Below are positions 52,048 to 63,016 of a stretch of DNA of 64,000 nucleotides, piece after piece. The stretch is taken from assembly GCF_013167895.1 (NCBI RefSeq), contig NZ_BLWC01000001.1:1922001-1986000 (forward strand). Direction: 5' to 3'. A model generated the notes under the pieces. The model was not told the DNA's origin and searched no databases. It saw nothing but the letters and a program-made list of their open reading frames with translations. The position numbers and the translations under genes were made by a program. The DNA comes from Streptomyces fulvorobeus. GTDB taxonomy: Bacteria; Actinomycetota; Actinomycetes; Streptomycetales; Streptomycetaceae. How positions within the stretch are numbered: position 1 is the stretch's first letter; the number at the start of each line of letters is the position of its first letter.

Positions 52048-53117
52048 TCGGCACTCCTCACACTCAGGGCCGCGCGGGCGGCCTCCAGTTCGGCGGCGAG
52101 CAGGTCGATCAGTTCCCCGGCGGGCAGCTCGCGTGCCATCCGGTGCCCCTGGCCCGCCCACAGGGCCATGCCCTGGGCGTCGCCGGCCTTCGCGGCGGCC
52201 CTGCGCAGAGGGCTCGTCAGCTGGTGCACCTCGGGGTAGGCGGCCGGGGCGTAGGGTCCGTGCTCGGTCACGAAGCGGTTGACGAGACCGCGGGCCGGGC
52301 GCCCGGAGAACGCCCGGGTCATCGCGGTCCGTACGAACAACGGGCTGGTCAGTGCCTGCTTGTGCAGCGGGTGCGCCCCCGACTCGGGGGTGGCCAGGAA
52401 GGCGGTGCCGAGCTGCGCCGCGTCGGCCCCCACCGCGAAGGCGGCGGCGATCTGGGAGCCGCGCATCAGCCCGCCCGACGCGATGAGCGGCAGTCGCACG
52501 CTCTCACGCACCTGGGCGAGGAGGGACAGCAGCCCGATGCCGGTGTCGTCGGCCCGCGGGTCGTCGCGGTGCGTGGACCGGTGGCCGCCGGCCTCCACCC
52601 CCTGGGCGCAGACGGCGGCGGCGCCCGCCCGCTGCGCGGCCCGCGCCTCCTCGGCGGATGTGACCGTCACCACGGTGTACGTGCCCGCCTGGGCGAAGGC
52701 TTCGAGCGTCTGGCGGGAAGGGCAGCCGAAGGTGAAGGAGACGACCGGGACCGGGTCCTCCAGGAGGATCGCGGTCTTGGCCTCGTAGCCGTCGTCCCCG
52801 CCGTGGTCCACCTCGCCGAGCGCAGTGCCGTACCAGAGGGCCTCACCGGCGAGCTGGTGCCGGTACACCTCGACGGCGCTGGGGTCGGCATGGCCGGTCC
52901 GCGGCATGAAGAGGTTGACGCCGAAGGGCCGGCCTGTCAGTCCGCGCACCTGCTTGATCTCGTTGTACATGCCGTCCGCGGTCTTGTACCCGGCGGCGAG
53001 GAAGCCGAGTCCGCCGGCTTCGGCGACAGCGCCGACGAGCTCGGGGCCCGACACTCCGCCCGCCATGGGGGCCTGCACGATCGGATACCGGCAGAGATCG
53101 GTCAACGCGGAGGACAT
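52044..53117 (-). CDS. Nitronate monooxygenase family flavoenzyme
   Basis: A 357-residue FMN-dependent NMO/2-nitropropane dioxygenase family TIM barrel. YPIVQAPMAGGVSGPELVGA, GLGFLAAGYKTADGM, RPFGVNLFMPRTGH, AVCAQGVEAGGHRSTH and IASGGLMRGSQIAAAFAVGAD are the FMN-binding blocks; GGHR holds the catalytic His. Detoxifies propionate 3-nitronate or related compounds. The ATG was chosen at MSSALTDLCRYP. Coupled to rsmE by a GTGA overlap. Confidence 0.92.
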   Translation of the reverse strand: MSSALTDLCRYPIVQAPMAGGVSGPELVGAVAEAGGLGFLAAGYKTADGMYNEIKQVRGLTGRPFGVNLFMPRTGHADPSAVEVYRHQLAGEALWYGTALGEVDHGGDDGYEAKTAILLEDPVPVVSFTFGCPSRQTLEAFAQAGTYTVVTVTSAEEARAAQRAGAAAVCAQGVEAGGHRSTHRDDPRADDTGIGLLSLLAQVRESVRLPLIASGGLMRGSQIAAAFAVGADAAQLGTAFLATPESGAHPLHKQALTSPLFVRTAMTRAFSGRPARGLVNRFVTEHGPYAPAAYPEVHQLTSPLRRAAAKAGDAQGMALWAGQGHRMARELPAGELIDLLAAELEAARAALSVRSAE

Positions 53118-53273
53118 GACCGCATCGTGCCACGTCCGCCGCACCGCGCCGAATCAGCCAGGGAGCGGCGCGGACGGTGTCCCGCCGCAGGCCGGACCAG
53201 ACGCCGCACCGCCCGCCGGTACGAGACCGACGGGCGGTGCGGGGTATGGCCACAAGCGGTGCGGCGCGGACGG

Positions 53274-54410
53274 TCAGCGACCGTTGAACGCGTCCTTGAG
53301 CCGGGAGAACAGCCCTTGCTGTCCTGGCTGGAACTGCCCGGTGGGCCTTTCCTCCCCGCGGAGCTTCGCGAGCTCGCGCAGAACCCGCTCCTGCTCCGCG
53401 TCCAGCTTCGACGGGGTCATGACCTCGACGTGCACGATGAGGTCCCCTCGCCCGCCGCCCCGCAGGTGCGTGATGCCCCGGCCGTGCAGCGGGACCGACT
53501 GACCGGACTGGGTGCCCGGCCTGATGTCGACCTCCTCCATGCCGTCCAGGGTCTCCAGCGGCACCTGGGTGCCGAGGGCCGCCGCCGTCATCGGGATGGT
53601 GACCGTGCAGTGCAGGTCGTCGCCGCGCCGCTGGAACACGGCGTGCGCCAGCTCGTGGATCTCGACGTACAGGTCACCGGCCGGACCACCGCCGGGGCCG
53701 ACCTCGCCCTCGCCCGCGAGCTGGATGCGGGTGCCGTTGTCGACACCTGCCGGGATCTTCACCGTGAGCGTGCGCCGCGAGCGGATACGGCCGTCCCCGG
53801 CGCATTCGGGGCAGGGGGTCGGCACGACCGTACCGAAGCCCTGGCACTGCGGGCAGGGCCGCGAGGTCATGACCTGGCCGAGGAAGGACCGGGTGACCTG
53901 CGAGACCTCACCACGGCCGCGGCACATGTCACAGGTCTGCGCGGAGGTGCCGGGGGCTGCGCCCTCGCCGCTGCACGTCGTACAGACGACCGCCGTGTCG
54001 ACCTGGATGTCCTTGGTCGTGCCGAAGGCCGCCTCGGAGAGGTCGATCTCCAGCCGGATCATGGCGTCCTGGCCGCGCCGGGTCCGCGAGCGCGGCCCGC
54101 GCTGGGACGCCGTGCCGAAGAAGGCGTCCATGATGTCGGAGAAGTTGCCGAAGCCGCCCTGTCCGAATCCGCCCGCGCCACCGCCGCCCGAGGCGGACAG
54201 CGGGTCGCCGCCGAGGTCGTAGACCTGCTTCTTCTGCGGGTCCGACAGCACCTCGTAGGCGGCGTTGATCTCCTTGAACCGCTCCTGGGTCTTCGGGTCC
54301 GGGTTGACATCCGGGTGCAGCTCGCGGGCGAGCCTGCGGAATGCCTTCTTGATCTCGTCCTGAGATGCGTCGCGGCGCACGCCGAGTACGGCGTAGTAGT
54401 CCGTGGCCAC
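53274..54410 (-). CDS. dnaJ: Chaperone DnaJ (second copy type, DnaJ2)
   Basis: A 378-residue type I J-protein. J domain with the HPD motif (RLARELHPDVNPD), a short G/F region (GGGGAGGFGQGGFGNF), the zinc region with four C-x2-C-x-G-x-G motifs (CTTCSGEG, CDMCRGRG, CPQCQGFG, CPECAGDG), and a C-terminal substrate domain. Stimulates DnaK. The GTG start abuts the hrcA stop, so it is cotranscribed with hrcA and controlled by CIRCE/HrcA. Confidence 0.96.
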   Translation of the reverse strand: MATDYYAVLGVRRDASQDEIKKAFRRLARELHPDVNPDPKTQERFKEINAAYEVLSDPQKKQVYDLGGDPLSASGGGGAGGFGQGGFGNFSDIMDAFFGTASQRGPRSRTRRGQDAMIRLEIDLSEAAFGTTKDIQVDTAVVCTTCSGEGAAPGTSAQTCDMCRGRGEVSQVTRSFLGQVMTSRPCPQCQGFGTVVPTPCPECAGDGRIRSRRTLTVKIPAGVDNGTRIQLAGEGEVGPGGGPAGDLYVEIHELAHAVFQRRGDDLHCTVTIPMTAAALGTQVPLETLDGMEEVDIRPGTQSGQSVPLHGRGITHLRGGGRGDLIVHVEVMTPSKLDAEQERVLRELAKLRGEERPTGQFQPGQQGLFSRLKDAFNGR

Positions 54411-55427
54411 TTACGACTCCGCCAGGATCTGTCCGACGTAACGTGCCACTGCGCGTACCGCTCCCATCGTTCCGGGGTAGTCCATGCGGGTCGGTCCGAC
54501 CACGCCGAGTTTGGCGACTGCCTCGTCGCCCGAACCGTAGCCGACCGCGACCACGGACGTGGAGTTGAGGCCCTCGTGGGCGTTCTCGTGACCGATACGT
54601 ACGGTCATGCCCGAGTCCTTGGCCTCGCCGAGCAGCTTCAGCAGCACGACCTGCTCCTCCAGTGCCTCCAGCACCGGCCGGATCATCACCGGGAAGTCGT
54701 GCCCGAAGCGGGTGAGGTTGGAGGTGCCGCCGATCATCAGCCGCTCCTCCGTCTCCTCCACCAGAGTTTCGAGGAGGATCGAGAGGACCGTGGACACGGT
54801 GCCCCTGTCCTCGCCCTCGAACGACTCCGGCAAGTCCTGCACCAGCTGCGGGACATCCGCGAAACGGCGCCCCACGACCCGGCTGTTGAGCCGCGCCCGC
54901 AGGTCCGCCAGAGATGTCTCGCCGAACGGCGCGGGGCAGTCGATCATACGCTGTTCGACCCGGCCGGTATCCGTGATCAGCACCAGCATCAGCCGGGCGG
55001 GGGCCAGCAGGAGCAGTTCCACGTGCCGCACCGTCGAACGGGTCAGCGAGGGGTACTGCACCACGGCGACCTGCCGGGTCAGCTGCGCGAGCAGCCGCAC
55101 GGTGCGGCCCACGACGTCGTCGAGGTCGACCGCGCCGTCGAGGAAGTTCTGGATGGCCCGGCGCTCCGGCGACGACAGGGGCTTGACGCCCGCGAGCCGG
55201 TCGACGAAGAGCCGGTATCCCTTGTCCGTGGGGATACGCCCCGCGCTGGTGTGGGGCTGGGCGATGAAGCCCTCGTCCTCCAGCACCGCCATGTCGTTGC
55301 GGACCGTGGCCGGGGAGACCCCGAGGTTGTGCCGCTCGGTCAGCGCCTTGGAGCCGACCGGCTCCTCTGTGCCGACGTAGTCCTGGACGATGGCGCGCAG
55401 CACTTCGAGTCTGCGTTCGCTGAGCAT
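54411..55427 (-). CDS. hrcA: Heat-inducible transcriptional repressor HrcA
   Basis: A 338-residue Hrc[21 protein letters not shown] begins the winged helix, with [18 protein letters not shown] and [14 protein letters not shown] as the recognition region; [11 protein letters not shown] lies in the C-terminal GAF-like domain. GGAGGT eight bases before the ATG decides the start. Represses via CIRCE; autogenously regulated from the site about 35 bases upstream. Confidence 0.97.
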   Translation of the reverse strand: MLSERRLEVLRAIVQDYVGTEEPVGSKALTERHNLGVSPATVRNDMAVLEDEGFIAQPHTSAGRIPTDKGYRLFVDRLAGVKPLSSPERRAIQNFLDGAVDLDDVVGRTVRLLAQLTRQVAVVQYPSLTRSTVRHVELLLLAPARLMLVLITDTGRVEQRMIDCPAPFGETSLADLRARLNSRVVGRRFADVPQLVQDLPESFEGEDRGTVSTVLSILLETLVEETEERLMIGGTSNLTRFGHDFPVMIRPVLEALEEQVVLLKLLGEAKDSGMTVRIGHENAHEGLNSTSVVAVGYGSGDEAVAKLGVVGPTRMDYPGTMGAVRAVARYVGQILAES

Positions 55428-55461
55428 CGCGCACACCTCCAGCTGTGAATCCCGGTCCGTC

Positions 55462-55488
55462 CTGGCACTCTGTGGGTTCGAGTGCCAG
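55462..55488 (-). promoter_or_regulatory. CIRCE operator
   Basis: CTGGCACTC-N9-GAGTGCCAG, a perfect 9-9-9 inverted repeat with the CIRCE spacing (consensus TTAGCACTC-N9-GAGTGCTAA). It lies 35 bases upstream of hrcA and is the expected HrcA binding site. Confidence 0.9.
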
Positions 55489-55590
55489 CATTCCCCACGG
55501 TCAGTGTACGGGGGCGCGGTGGCCCCCGGGCAAGGGCGACCGGCCGCGCCACCGCGAGACCGCGCTGGTCGTTGCCGATAGCGTCGTTGT

Positions 55591-56313
55591 ATGGACGTCT
55601 CTTGGGAAGGGCTCGGCTGGGAGCGGTTGGGCAACGGTGTGGGCCGGCGAAGGCTTCCGGTATGGGACGCGACGGCCGCGCTGGTGGCGGGAGCGGACCG
55701 TGCGCTGCTCTTCGACACCGGTTCCTCGCTGCGTGAGGGCGCGGAGCTGCGCTCCCAGACGCAGCGTCTCCTGGGCCGGAGGGTGACGCATATCGCACTC
55801 AGCCACCCGCACTTCGACCATGTCCTGGGCACCGCGGCGTTCGCGGGGGCCGAGGTGTTCGGTGCGGTCGGTCTGGCGGCTCTGCTCCGGAACGGGAGGG
55901 AGGAGCTGCACAGCTCGGCGGTGCGCCACGGGGTGCCCGAGCACGAGGCGGCGGAGGCCGTGGACGTGCTGGTCGCGCCGCGGCACGAGGTGTGCGGGGA
56001 GTGGACCCTGGATCTGGGCGGCGGGCTCCAGGTGCTCCTGGCCGACGTCGGGCCGGGTCACAGCGGTCACGACCTGGCGGTGCTGGTGCCCGGCTCGCCC
56101 GCCGTGGTGTTCTGCGGGGACCTGGTCGAGCAGTCCGGGGAGCCGCAGGCGGGCAGCGACGCCGTCCCGTCCCGCTGGCCGGCCGCCCTGGACCGGCTGC
56201 TCGCGCTGGGGGGTGAGGAGGCGGTGTACGTACCGGGGCACGGGGCGGTCGTGGACGCCGCGTTCGTGCGGGCGCAGCGTGACCGGCTGGCGGCGCGTTT
56301 CGGCGTGTCGTGA
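55591..56313 (+). CDS. MBL-fold metallohydrolase
   Basis: A 240-residue metallo-beta-lactamase-fold hydrolase. [35 protein letters not shown] (HxHxDH metal site), [29 protein letters not shown] and [13 protein letters not shown] provide the five motifs. The start [13 protein letters not shown] is where the homologous region begins. Divergent from hrcA. Substrate unknown. Confidence 0.88.
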   Translation: MDVSWEGLGWERLGNGVGRRRLPVWDATAALVAGADRALLFDTGSSLREGAELRSQTQRLLGRRVTHIALSHPHFDHVLGTAAFAGAEVFGAVGLAALLRNGREELHSSAVRHGVPEHEAAEAVDVLVAPRHEVCGEWTLDLGGGLQVLLADVGPGHSGHDLAVLVPGSPAVVFCGDLVEQSGEPQAGSDAVPSRWPAALDRLLALGGEEAVYVPGHGAVVDAAFVRAQRDRLAARFGVS

Positions 56314-56338
56314 CCGTACTCCGCCGTATCGTTCTCCG

Positions 56339-57157
56339 ATGCGCAGCTACCAGCCGGACCTGACCCCGCCGTGGAAGAAGTCCGTACCGGTCCCCGAGGT
56401 CCCCGCCGAGCCCGATCTGGTCGTCGAGGACGCAACCACCGGTTTCTGCGGGGCGGTGATCCGCTGCGAGAAGACGGCCCAGGGGCCGACGGTGACCCTG
56501 GAGGACCGCTTCGGCAGGCACCGGGTGTTCCCGATGGAGCCGCGCGGCTTCCTGCTGGAGGGCCGGGTGGTCACGCTGGTCCGCCCCGCATCCGCCACGC
56601 CCGCCCGCCCCGCCCGTACGGCGTCCGGTTCGCTGGCGGTGCCCGGGGCACGCGCGCGGGTGGCGCGGGCGGGCCGGATCTACGTGGAGGGCCGCCACGA
56701 CGCGGAGCTGGTCGAGCGGGTGTGGGGCGACGACCTGCGGATCGAGGGCGTGGTGGTCGAGTACCTGGAGGGCATCGACGACCTGCCCGCGATCGTCCGC
56801 GACTTCTCCCCCGGCCCGGACGCGAGGCTGGGCGTCCTGGTCGACCATCTGGTCCCGGGCTCGAAGGAGTCCCGCATCGCCGCTCAGGTCTCGGACGGCG
56901 ACGTCCTGGTGGTGGGCCACCCCTACATCGACGTCTGGGAAGCGGTGAAACCGTCCTCGGTGGGCATCCCGTCCTGGCCGAGGGTCCCGCACGGCCAGGA
57001 CTGGAAGACGGGCGTCTGCCGCGCGCTGTCCTGGCCGGAGAACACGGGCGCGGCCTGGCAGCGCATCCTGTCGACGGTGCGCTCCTACCGGGACCTGGAG
57101 CCGGAGCTGCTGGGCCGGGTGGAAGAACTGATCGACTTCGTCACGGCACCGGAGTAG
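56339..57157 (+). CDS. DUF3097 family protein
   Basis: A 272-residue actinobacterial DUF3097 protein. Characteristic stretches are DLVVEDATTGFCGAVIRCEK, FPMEPRGFLLEGRVVTLV, IYVEGRHDAELVERVWGDDL, VEYLEGIDDLP, RLGVLVDHLVPGSKESRIA and VLVVGHPYIDVWEAVKP. The toprim-like GRHDAELVE segment suggests a nuclease/primase-like fold, but no function is established. Starts 25 bases after the MBL gene and is likely cotranscribed. Confidence 0.88.
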   Translation: MRSYQPDLTPPWKKSVPVPEVPAEPDLVVEDATTGFCGAVIRCEKTAQGPTVTLEDRFGRHRVFPMEPRGFLLEGRVVTLVRPASATPARPARTASGSLAVPGARARVARAGRIYVEGRHDAELVERVWGDDLRIEGVVVEYLEGIDDLPAIVRDFSPGPDARLGVLVDHLVPGSKESRIAAQVSDGDVLVVGHPYIDVWEAVKPSSVGIPSWPRVPHGQDWKTGVCRALSWPENTGAAWQRILSTVRSYRDLEPELLGRVEELIDFVTAPE

Positions 57158-57182
57158 GACCGCCCGGCCTGGCGCGAAGGTG

Positions 57183-57272
57183 TCCTCAATCGCCGGACGG
57201 GCTCGACTTTCCGCACCGTGTCCCGCCCCGGCGTTAGAGGGCAGGCGTTTCAGCCCGGCCGGCGTTGAGGAC
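57183..57272. repeat. Inverted pair of REP-like elements after DUF3097 gene
   Basis: CCTCAATCGCCGGACGGGCT at 57184-57203 and its imperfect reverse complement CAGCCCGGCCGGCGTTGAGG at 57251-57270. The pair can fold into a long stem and probably terminates or stabilises the transcript. The element type is common in Streptomyces intergenic DNA; a single copy occurs at 42.4 kb. Confidence 0.6.
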
Positions 57273-57314
57273 CGGGGCCCGGGGCGGAGCCCCGGAGCAG
57301 CGCGCCGCAGGCGC

Positions 57315-58547
57315 TCAGTCCACCAGGTCCCGGACCACCGCATCCGCCAGCAACCGCCCCCGCAGGGTGAGCACCGCCCGCCCCGAGGCGAACGCCTCCG
57401 CCTCCAGCCGCCCGTCCCCCACGGCCCGCTCCGCCGCCGCCAGCCCCGCGGGCGCCAGCAGCGACAGCGGGCAGCCGTCCACCAGCCGCAGTTCCAGCAG
57501 GATGCGCTCCACCCGCCGGTCCTCCGCCGACAGGACCTCGCGCCCCGCCCCGGGCGACCGCCCTTCGGCCAGGGCCTGCGCGTACGCCCCGGGGTGCTTC
57601 ACGTTCCACCAGCGCACCCCGCCCACATGGCTGTGCGCACCGGGCCCCGCGCCCCACCAGTCGGCCCCGCGCCAGTAGAGCTCGTTGTGCAGGCACCGGC
57701 CCTGCGGCGTACGGGACCAGTTCGACACCTCGTACCAGGAGAACCCCGCCGCGGCCATCGCCTCGTCCGCGATCAGGTAGCGGTCGGCGTGCGCGTCGTC
57801 GTCGGTCATCGGGATCTCCCCGCGCCGGATGCGCCGGGCCAGCTGGGTGCCCTCCTCGACGATCAGCGCGTACGCCGACACGTGGTCCGGCCCGGCGCCG
57901 ATCGCCGCGTCCAGCGTGGCCCGCCAGTCGTCGTCCGACTCCCCGGGCGTGCCGTAGATCAGGTCGAGGTTGACGTGGTCGAAGCCCGCCTCCCGGGCCT
58001 CGGCGACGCATGCCTCGGGCCGGCCGGGCGTATGCGTGCGGTCGAGGATCCTGAGCACGTGCTGCTTCGCGCTCTGCATGCCGAAGGAGACCCGGTTGAA
58101 GCCGCCTTCCCGCAGCGCCTCCAGATACGCCGGACCGACGGACTCCGGATTCGCCTCCGTCGTCACCTCGGCGTCGTCCGCGAGCCCGAACTCGTCACGG
58201 ATCGTCCCCAGCATCCGTACGAGATCGGCGGCGGGCAGCAGCGTGGGCGTGCCGCCCCCGACGAAGACCGTGCGGACCGGACGCGGGTCGTCGCCGAGCA
58301 CCTTGCGCGCCTGGCGGACCTCCTCGGTCAGATGGGCCGCGTAGTTGTCCCGGGAGGCGAGCGCACCGCCGGTGCCGCGCAGCTCGGTGGCGGTGTAGGT
58401 GTTGAAGTCGCAGTACCCGCAGCGGGTCGCGCAGTACGGGACGTGCAGGTAGAAGCCGAGCGGTCGGTCGGCGGCGCCGTCCAGGGCGTGGCCGGGCAGC
58501 GCCCCGTCCTCGGGCACGGGCTCACCATCGGGCAGTACGGAAGGCAT
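57315..58547 (-). CDS. hemW: Radical SAM HemW-like heme chaperone/coproporphyrinogen III oxidase-like
   Basis: A 410-residue radical SAM protein. FYLHVPYCATRCGYCDFNTY has the C-x3-C-x2-C cluster; FVGGGTPTLLPAADLVRML, TTEANPESVGPAYLEALREG, RVSFGMQSAKQHVLRILDRT and LDLIYGTPGESDDDW follow, with a HemW C-terminal domain. HemW proteins are heme chaperones rather than HemN oxidases. The ATG at MPSVLPDG was used; nine bases upstream another ATG exists. Confidence 0.92.
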   Translation of the reverse strand: MPSVLPDGEPVPEDGALPGHALDGAADRPLGFYLHVPYCATRCGYCDFNTYTATELRGTGGALASRDNYAAHLTEEVRQARKVLGDDPRPVRTVFVGGGTPTLLPAADLVRMLGTIRDEFGLADDAEVTTEANPESVGPAYLEALREGGFNRVSFGMQSAKQHVLRILDRTHTPGRPEACVAEAREAGFDHVNLDLIYGTPGESDDDWRATLDAAIGAGPDHVSAYALIVEEGTQLARRIRRGEIPMTDDDAHADRYLIADEAMAAAGFSWYEVSNWSRTPQGRCLHNELYWRGADWWGAGPGAHSHVGGVRWWNVKHPGAYAQALAEGRSPGAGREVLSAEDRRVERILLELRLVDGCPLSLLAPAGLAAAERAVGDGRLEAEAFASGRAVLTLRGRLLADAVVRDLVD

Positions 58548-58594
58548 ACCGCCCATTGTCGCTCGCCGCAGGACTCGCCCCGCACACCCGCGTC

Positions 58595-60568
58595 TCAGTC
58601 GGCCCGGAGCACCAGGAGGGCGAGGTCGTCGTCGGGCGGCCGCTCGGCGAAGTCGTGGACGGCCCGCTTGATCCGGTCCGCGATGCCCTCGGCGGAGAGC
58701 CCCGCGCAGCCTTCCAGGGCCCGCGCGAGGCCGTCCCCGTCGTCGAACATGGCGGGCCCGGAGCGCCGCTCGGTCACCCCGTCCGTGACGCAGAGCAGGC
58801 TTTCACCCGGTGCCAGATCGAAGGTCTGGCTCTCGTAGGCGACGTCCTCCACGACGCCGAGGAGCACCTGCGGCTCCGCGGCGATCCGTACGGAACCGTC
58901 CGGACCCAGCAGCAGGGGCAGCGGATGCCCCGCGCTGGCGACGGTGCAGCGCACCCCGCCGCCCGGGAGCGGCACGACCTCCCCGTACAGGAGGGAGAGG
59001 AACCGGGACTGCGAGCCGTCGAGGATCTGCTGCCCGCCCGCCGCCGCGACCATCAGGGCTGCGGCCTCGGCCGCTTCCATCGCGTCGTCGAGGAGGAGCC
59101 GGTTGAGCCGGTCCAGGACCTCGCCGACGCCGAAGCCCTCGCGGGAGAGCAGCCGCAGCCAGGGGCGGGCGAGGCCGGTGACGACCGCGGCCTCGGGGCC
59201 GCTGCCCTGGACGTCCCCGAGGACGAAGCACCAGCGGTCGCCGGGGCACGCGAAGATGTCGTAGAAGTCCCCGCCCACGACGCCGTCGTCCCCCGGTTCG
59301 TACACCAGGGCGCTGCTCACACCGGGGATGTCGGCGACCTTGCTGGGCAGCAGTCCGCGCTGGAGGATGCGGCTGATGGTGGCCTGGCGCGTGTAGGCGC
59401 GGGCGGCTCCGACCGCGAGGCCGACCCGGCGTACGAAGTCCTCGATCAGCGAGGCCACCTCGTCGGGCACCCGGGCGACGCCCTCCCGGCCGACGAGCAC
59501 GGTGCCGAGCGTGCGGCCGCCGGCGGTGACGCGGTAGGCGAGCGCGGCCCCGTCGCGGCCCCCGGCCAGCGGGGCCGCCCCGCCGTCCGGCGCCTCCCCG
59601 TGCTCGGCCGGTATCGGGCAGGGGTCCTGGCGGCCGGCGCCTACCCCCGGCCACGGCACGGGTACGGGGCCCGTGCCCGTGCTGCCGGGCAGGCTGGGCG
59701 GCTCCTTCTCCAGCACCGTGCGCAGCTGTTCGGTGTCGCTCTCGTCGCTGTGCCAGACGCGGGCCAGCCGGGGGACCGCGCCGGCCCCGGAGCCCTCGCT
59801 CTCCAGCCAGATCGCGCACCAGTCGGCGAGCCTCGGCACGAGCAGCTGCCCCGCTATGGCGGCCACCAGGTCCTCGTCGAGCTGGCCCGCCAGCAGATCG
59901 GACGCCTCGGCGAGGAAGGAGAGCGCGGCCCTGCTGTCCCAGTCGGCGTCGTCGCGCTCGATGCGCCGGGACGCGGGGGCCAGGATCTCGGCGGCACGCA
60001 GCCCGTGCTGGACCACAGCCTCCTCCGAGGGACCGGCCGCCCCGCTCCAGCCGTCGAGGCGGAGGCGGGCCCAGACGGTCTTGAGGCCGGTGCGGTAGGT
60101 GACGCCCCAGGACTCGGCGAGCGTGGCGACGAGGTGCAGGCCGCGGCCGTACTCCGTGGGATCGGGAACGGGCGCCTGTCCGGTCCCGGAGCCCTCTCCG
60201 CGTACGGCGCGCGCGGGGTGGTGGTCGGTGACCTCCGTCACGAGGGCCGCCGTCTCGCTCCCGGACGCCTCTTCGAGGCGCAGGAGCAGTTCGACGGTCG
60301 TCCCCGCGTGCACGACCGCGTTGGTGACCAGCTCGTTGGCCACGGTCACCGCGTCGTCCGCCAGCCGGTCGCTGAACCCCGCGGCGGCGGGTACGCCGAG
60401 CCCGGTCCACTCCGCGAGGGCGGCGCGGACGAAGCCGCGGGCCGCGGAGGGCGTGAGGGCGACTCCGGGCAGGCTCGTACGGACCACCGGGGGCGGATCG
60501 TCCCGCCGGCCGGAGACGGCGGTGGTGGGACGGTGAACTGTGTCCCGCTGCAAGGGAATTGGCCCCAC
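58595..60568 (-). CDS. SpoIIE-type PP2C phosphatase with N-terminal ATPase and GAF domains
   Basis: A 657-residue multidomain signalling protein. N-terminal GHKL ATPase (anti-sigma kinase-like) with DAVTVANELVTNAVVHAG and DPTEYGRGLHLVATLAESWG; a central GAF-like region (residues about 240-410); and a C-terminal SpoIIE phosphatase with PGDDGVVGGDFYDIFACPG, FVLGDVQGSGPEAAVVTGL, VTDGVTERRSG and PPDDDLALLVLR, carrying the metal Asp residues. Typical Streptomyces regulators of STAS anti-anti-sigma factors. The GTG was chosen because AGGAG lies seven bases before it; longer Arg-rich upstream codons are unlikely to be coding. Confidence 0.9.
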   Translation of the reverse strand: MGPIPLQRDTVHRPTTAVSGRRDDPPPVVRTSLPGVALTPSAARGFVRAALAEWTGLGVPAAAGFSDRLADDAVTVANELVTNAVVHAGTTVELLLRLEEASGSETAALVTEVTDHHPARAVRGEGSGTGQAPVPDPTEYGRGLHLVATLAESWGVTYRTGLKTVWARLRLDGWSGAAGPSEEAVVQHGLRAAEILAPASRRIERDDADWDSRAALSFLAEASDLLAGQLDEDLVAAIAGQLLVPRLADWCAIWLESEGSGAGAVPRLARVWHSDESDTEQLRTVLEKEPPSLPGSTGTGPVPVPWPGVGAGRQDPCPIPAEHGEAPDGGAAPLAGGRDGAALAYRVTAGGRTLGTVLVGREGVARVPDEVASLIEDFVRRVGLAVGAARAYTRQATISRILQRGLLPSKVADIPGVSSALVYEPGDDGVVGGDFYDIFACPGDRWCFVLGDVQGSGPEAAVVTGLARPWLRLLSREGFGVGEVLDRLNRLLLDDAMEAAEAAALMVAAAGGQQILDGSQSRFLSLLYGEVVPLPGGGVRCTVASAGHPLPLLLGPDGSVRIAAEPQVLLGVVEDVAYESQTFDLAPGESLLCVTDGVTERRSGPAMFDDGDGLARALEGCAGLSAEGIADRIKRAVHDFAERPPDDDLALLVLRAD

Positions 60569-60708
60569 GGTGCGGCTCCTACCGGGTCTCACGAGATGCG
60601 GCCGACGACACACGACAGAGTGACAGACCGGCCGCGCGCATAAGCACCGAGTTACCGAAGTGGGCAAGGAAGCGGGCGCGGACGAACAGCGGATGAGCAC
60701 AGGGAAAC

Positions 60709-60751
60709 GGGGACGGGACCGGTGGGTGAAACTCCCACCGGTCCCGTCCCC
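60709..60751 (-). terminator. Strong intrinsic terminator of fadD
   Basis: Perfect 18-base stem GGGGACGGGACCGGTGGG/CCCACCGGTCCCGTCCCC with a seven-base loop (TGAAACT), about 50 bases after the fadD stop. Confidence 0.85.
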
Positions 60752-60802
60752 GTACGCGTACCGCTCAGGCCGTCCCCGCCCGTGCGCGATCCCGCCCGCG
60801 CG

Positions 60803-62692
<1,890 letters not shown>

Positions 62693-62950
62693 GACGTCCT
62701 CCGGGCCTGCGGCATTGCTACGACCGGTTACTTGATCCTGCTTAAGATGCCTGCTTCTGTCCTGCTCTGTACCTGCGGTGCTTCTACGGTGCTTCCACGT
62801 TGCTTCAATGAGTTTTCCTGCTGCGTTCCTGCCGCGCGGTCCCGCTCGGTCACGCTTGTTTAACTGGCGAGTAACCCGACGGGCCGTGATCAGGGTAGAG
62901 CGCACGCGCCCCCCGCGTAAGGGGCAACAGGCCGCCGCTTTGGTAACGAA

Positions 62951-62990
62951 CGGGCCCCCGTGCCGCAGGGTGCTGCGGCACGGGGGCCCG
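62951..62990 (-). terminator. Intrinsic terminator of lepA
   Basis: Stem CGGGCCCCCGTGCCGCAG/CTGCGGCACGGGGGCCCG with a four-base loop, about 25 bases beyond the lepA stop. Confidence 0.85.
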
Positions 62991-63016
62991 GAAAGCTACT
63001 CCTCGGTACGGGAGGG

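Noticed and set aside
52038..55448. A 1136-codon + strand open frame across four genes
   Set aside because: It runs antisense through the nitronate monooxygenase, dnaJ and hrcA genes; no conserved domains.
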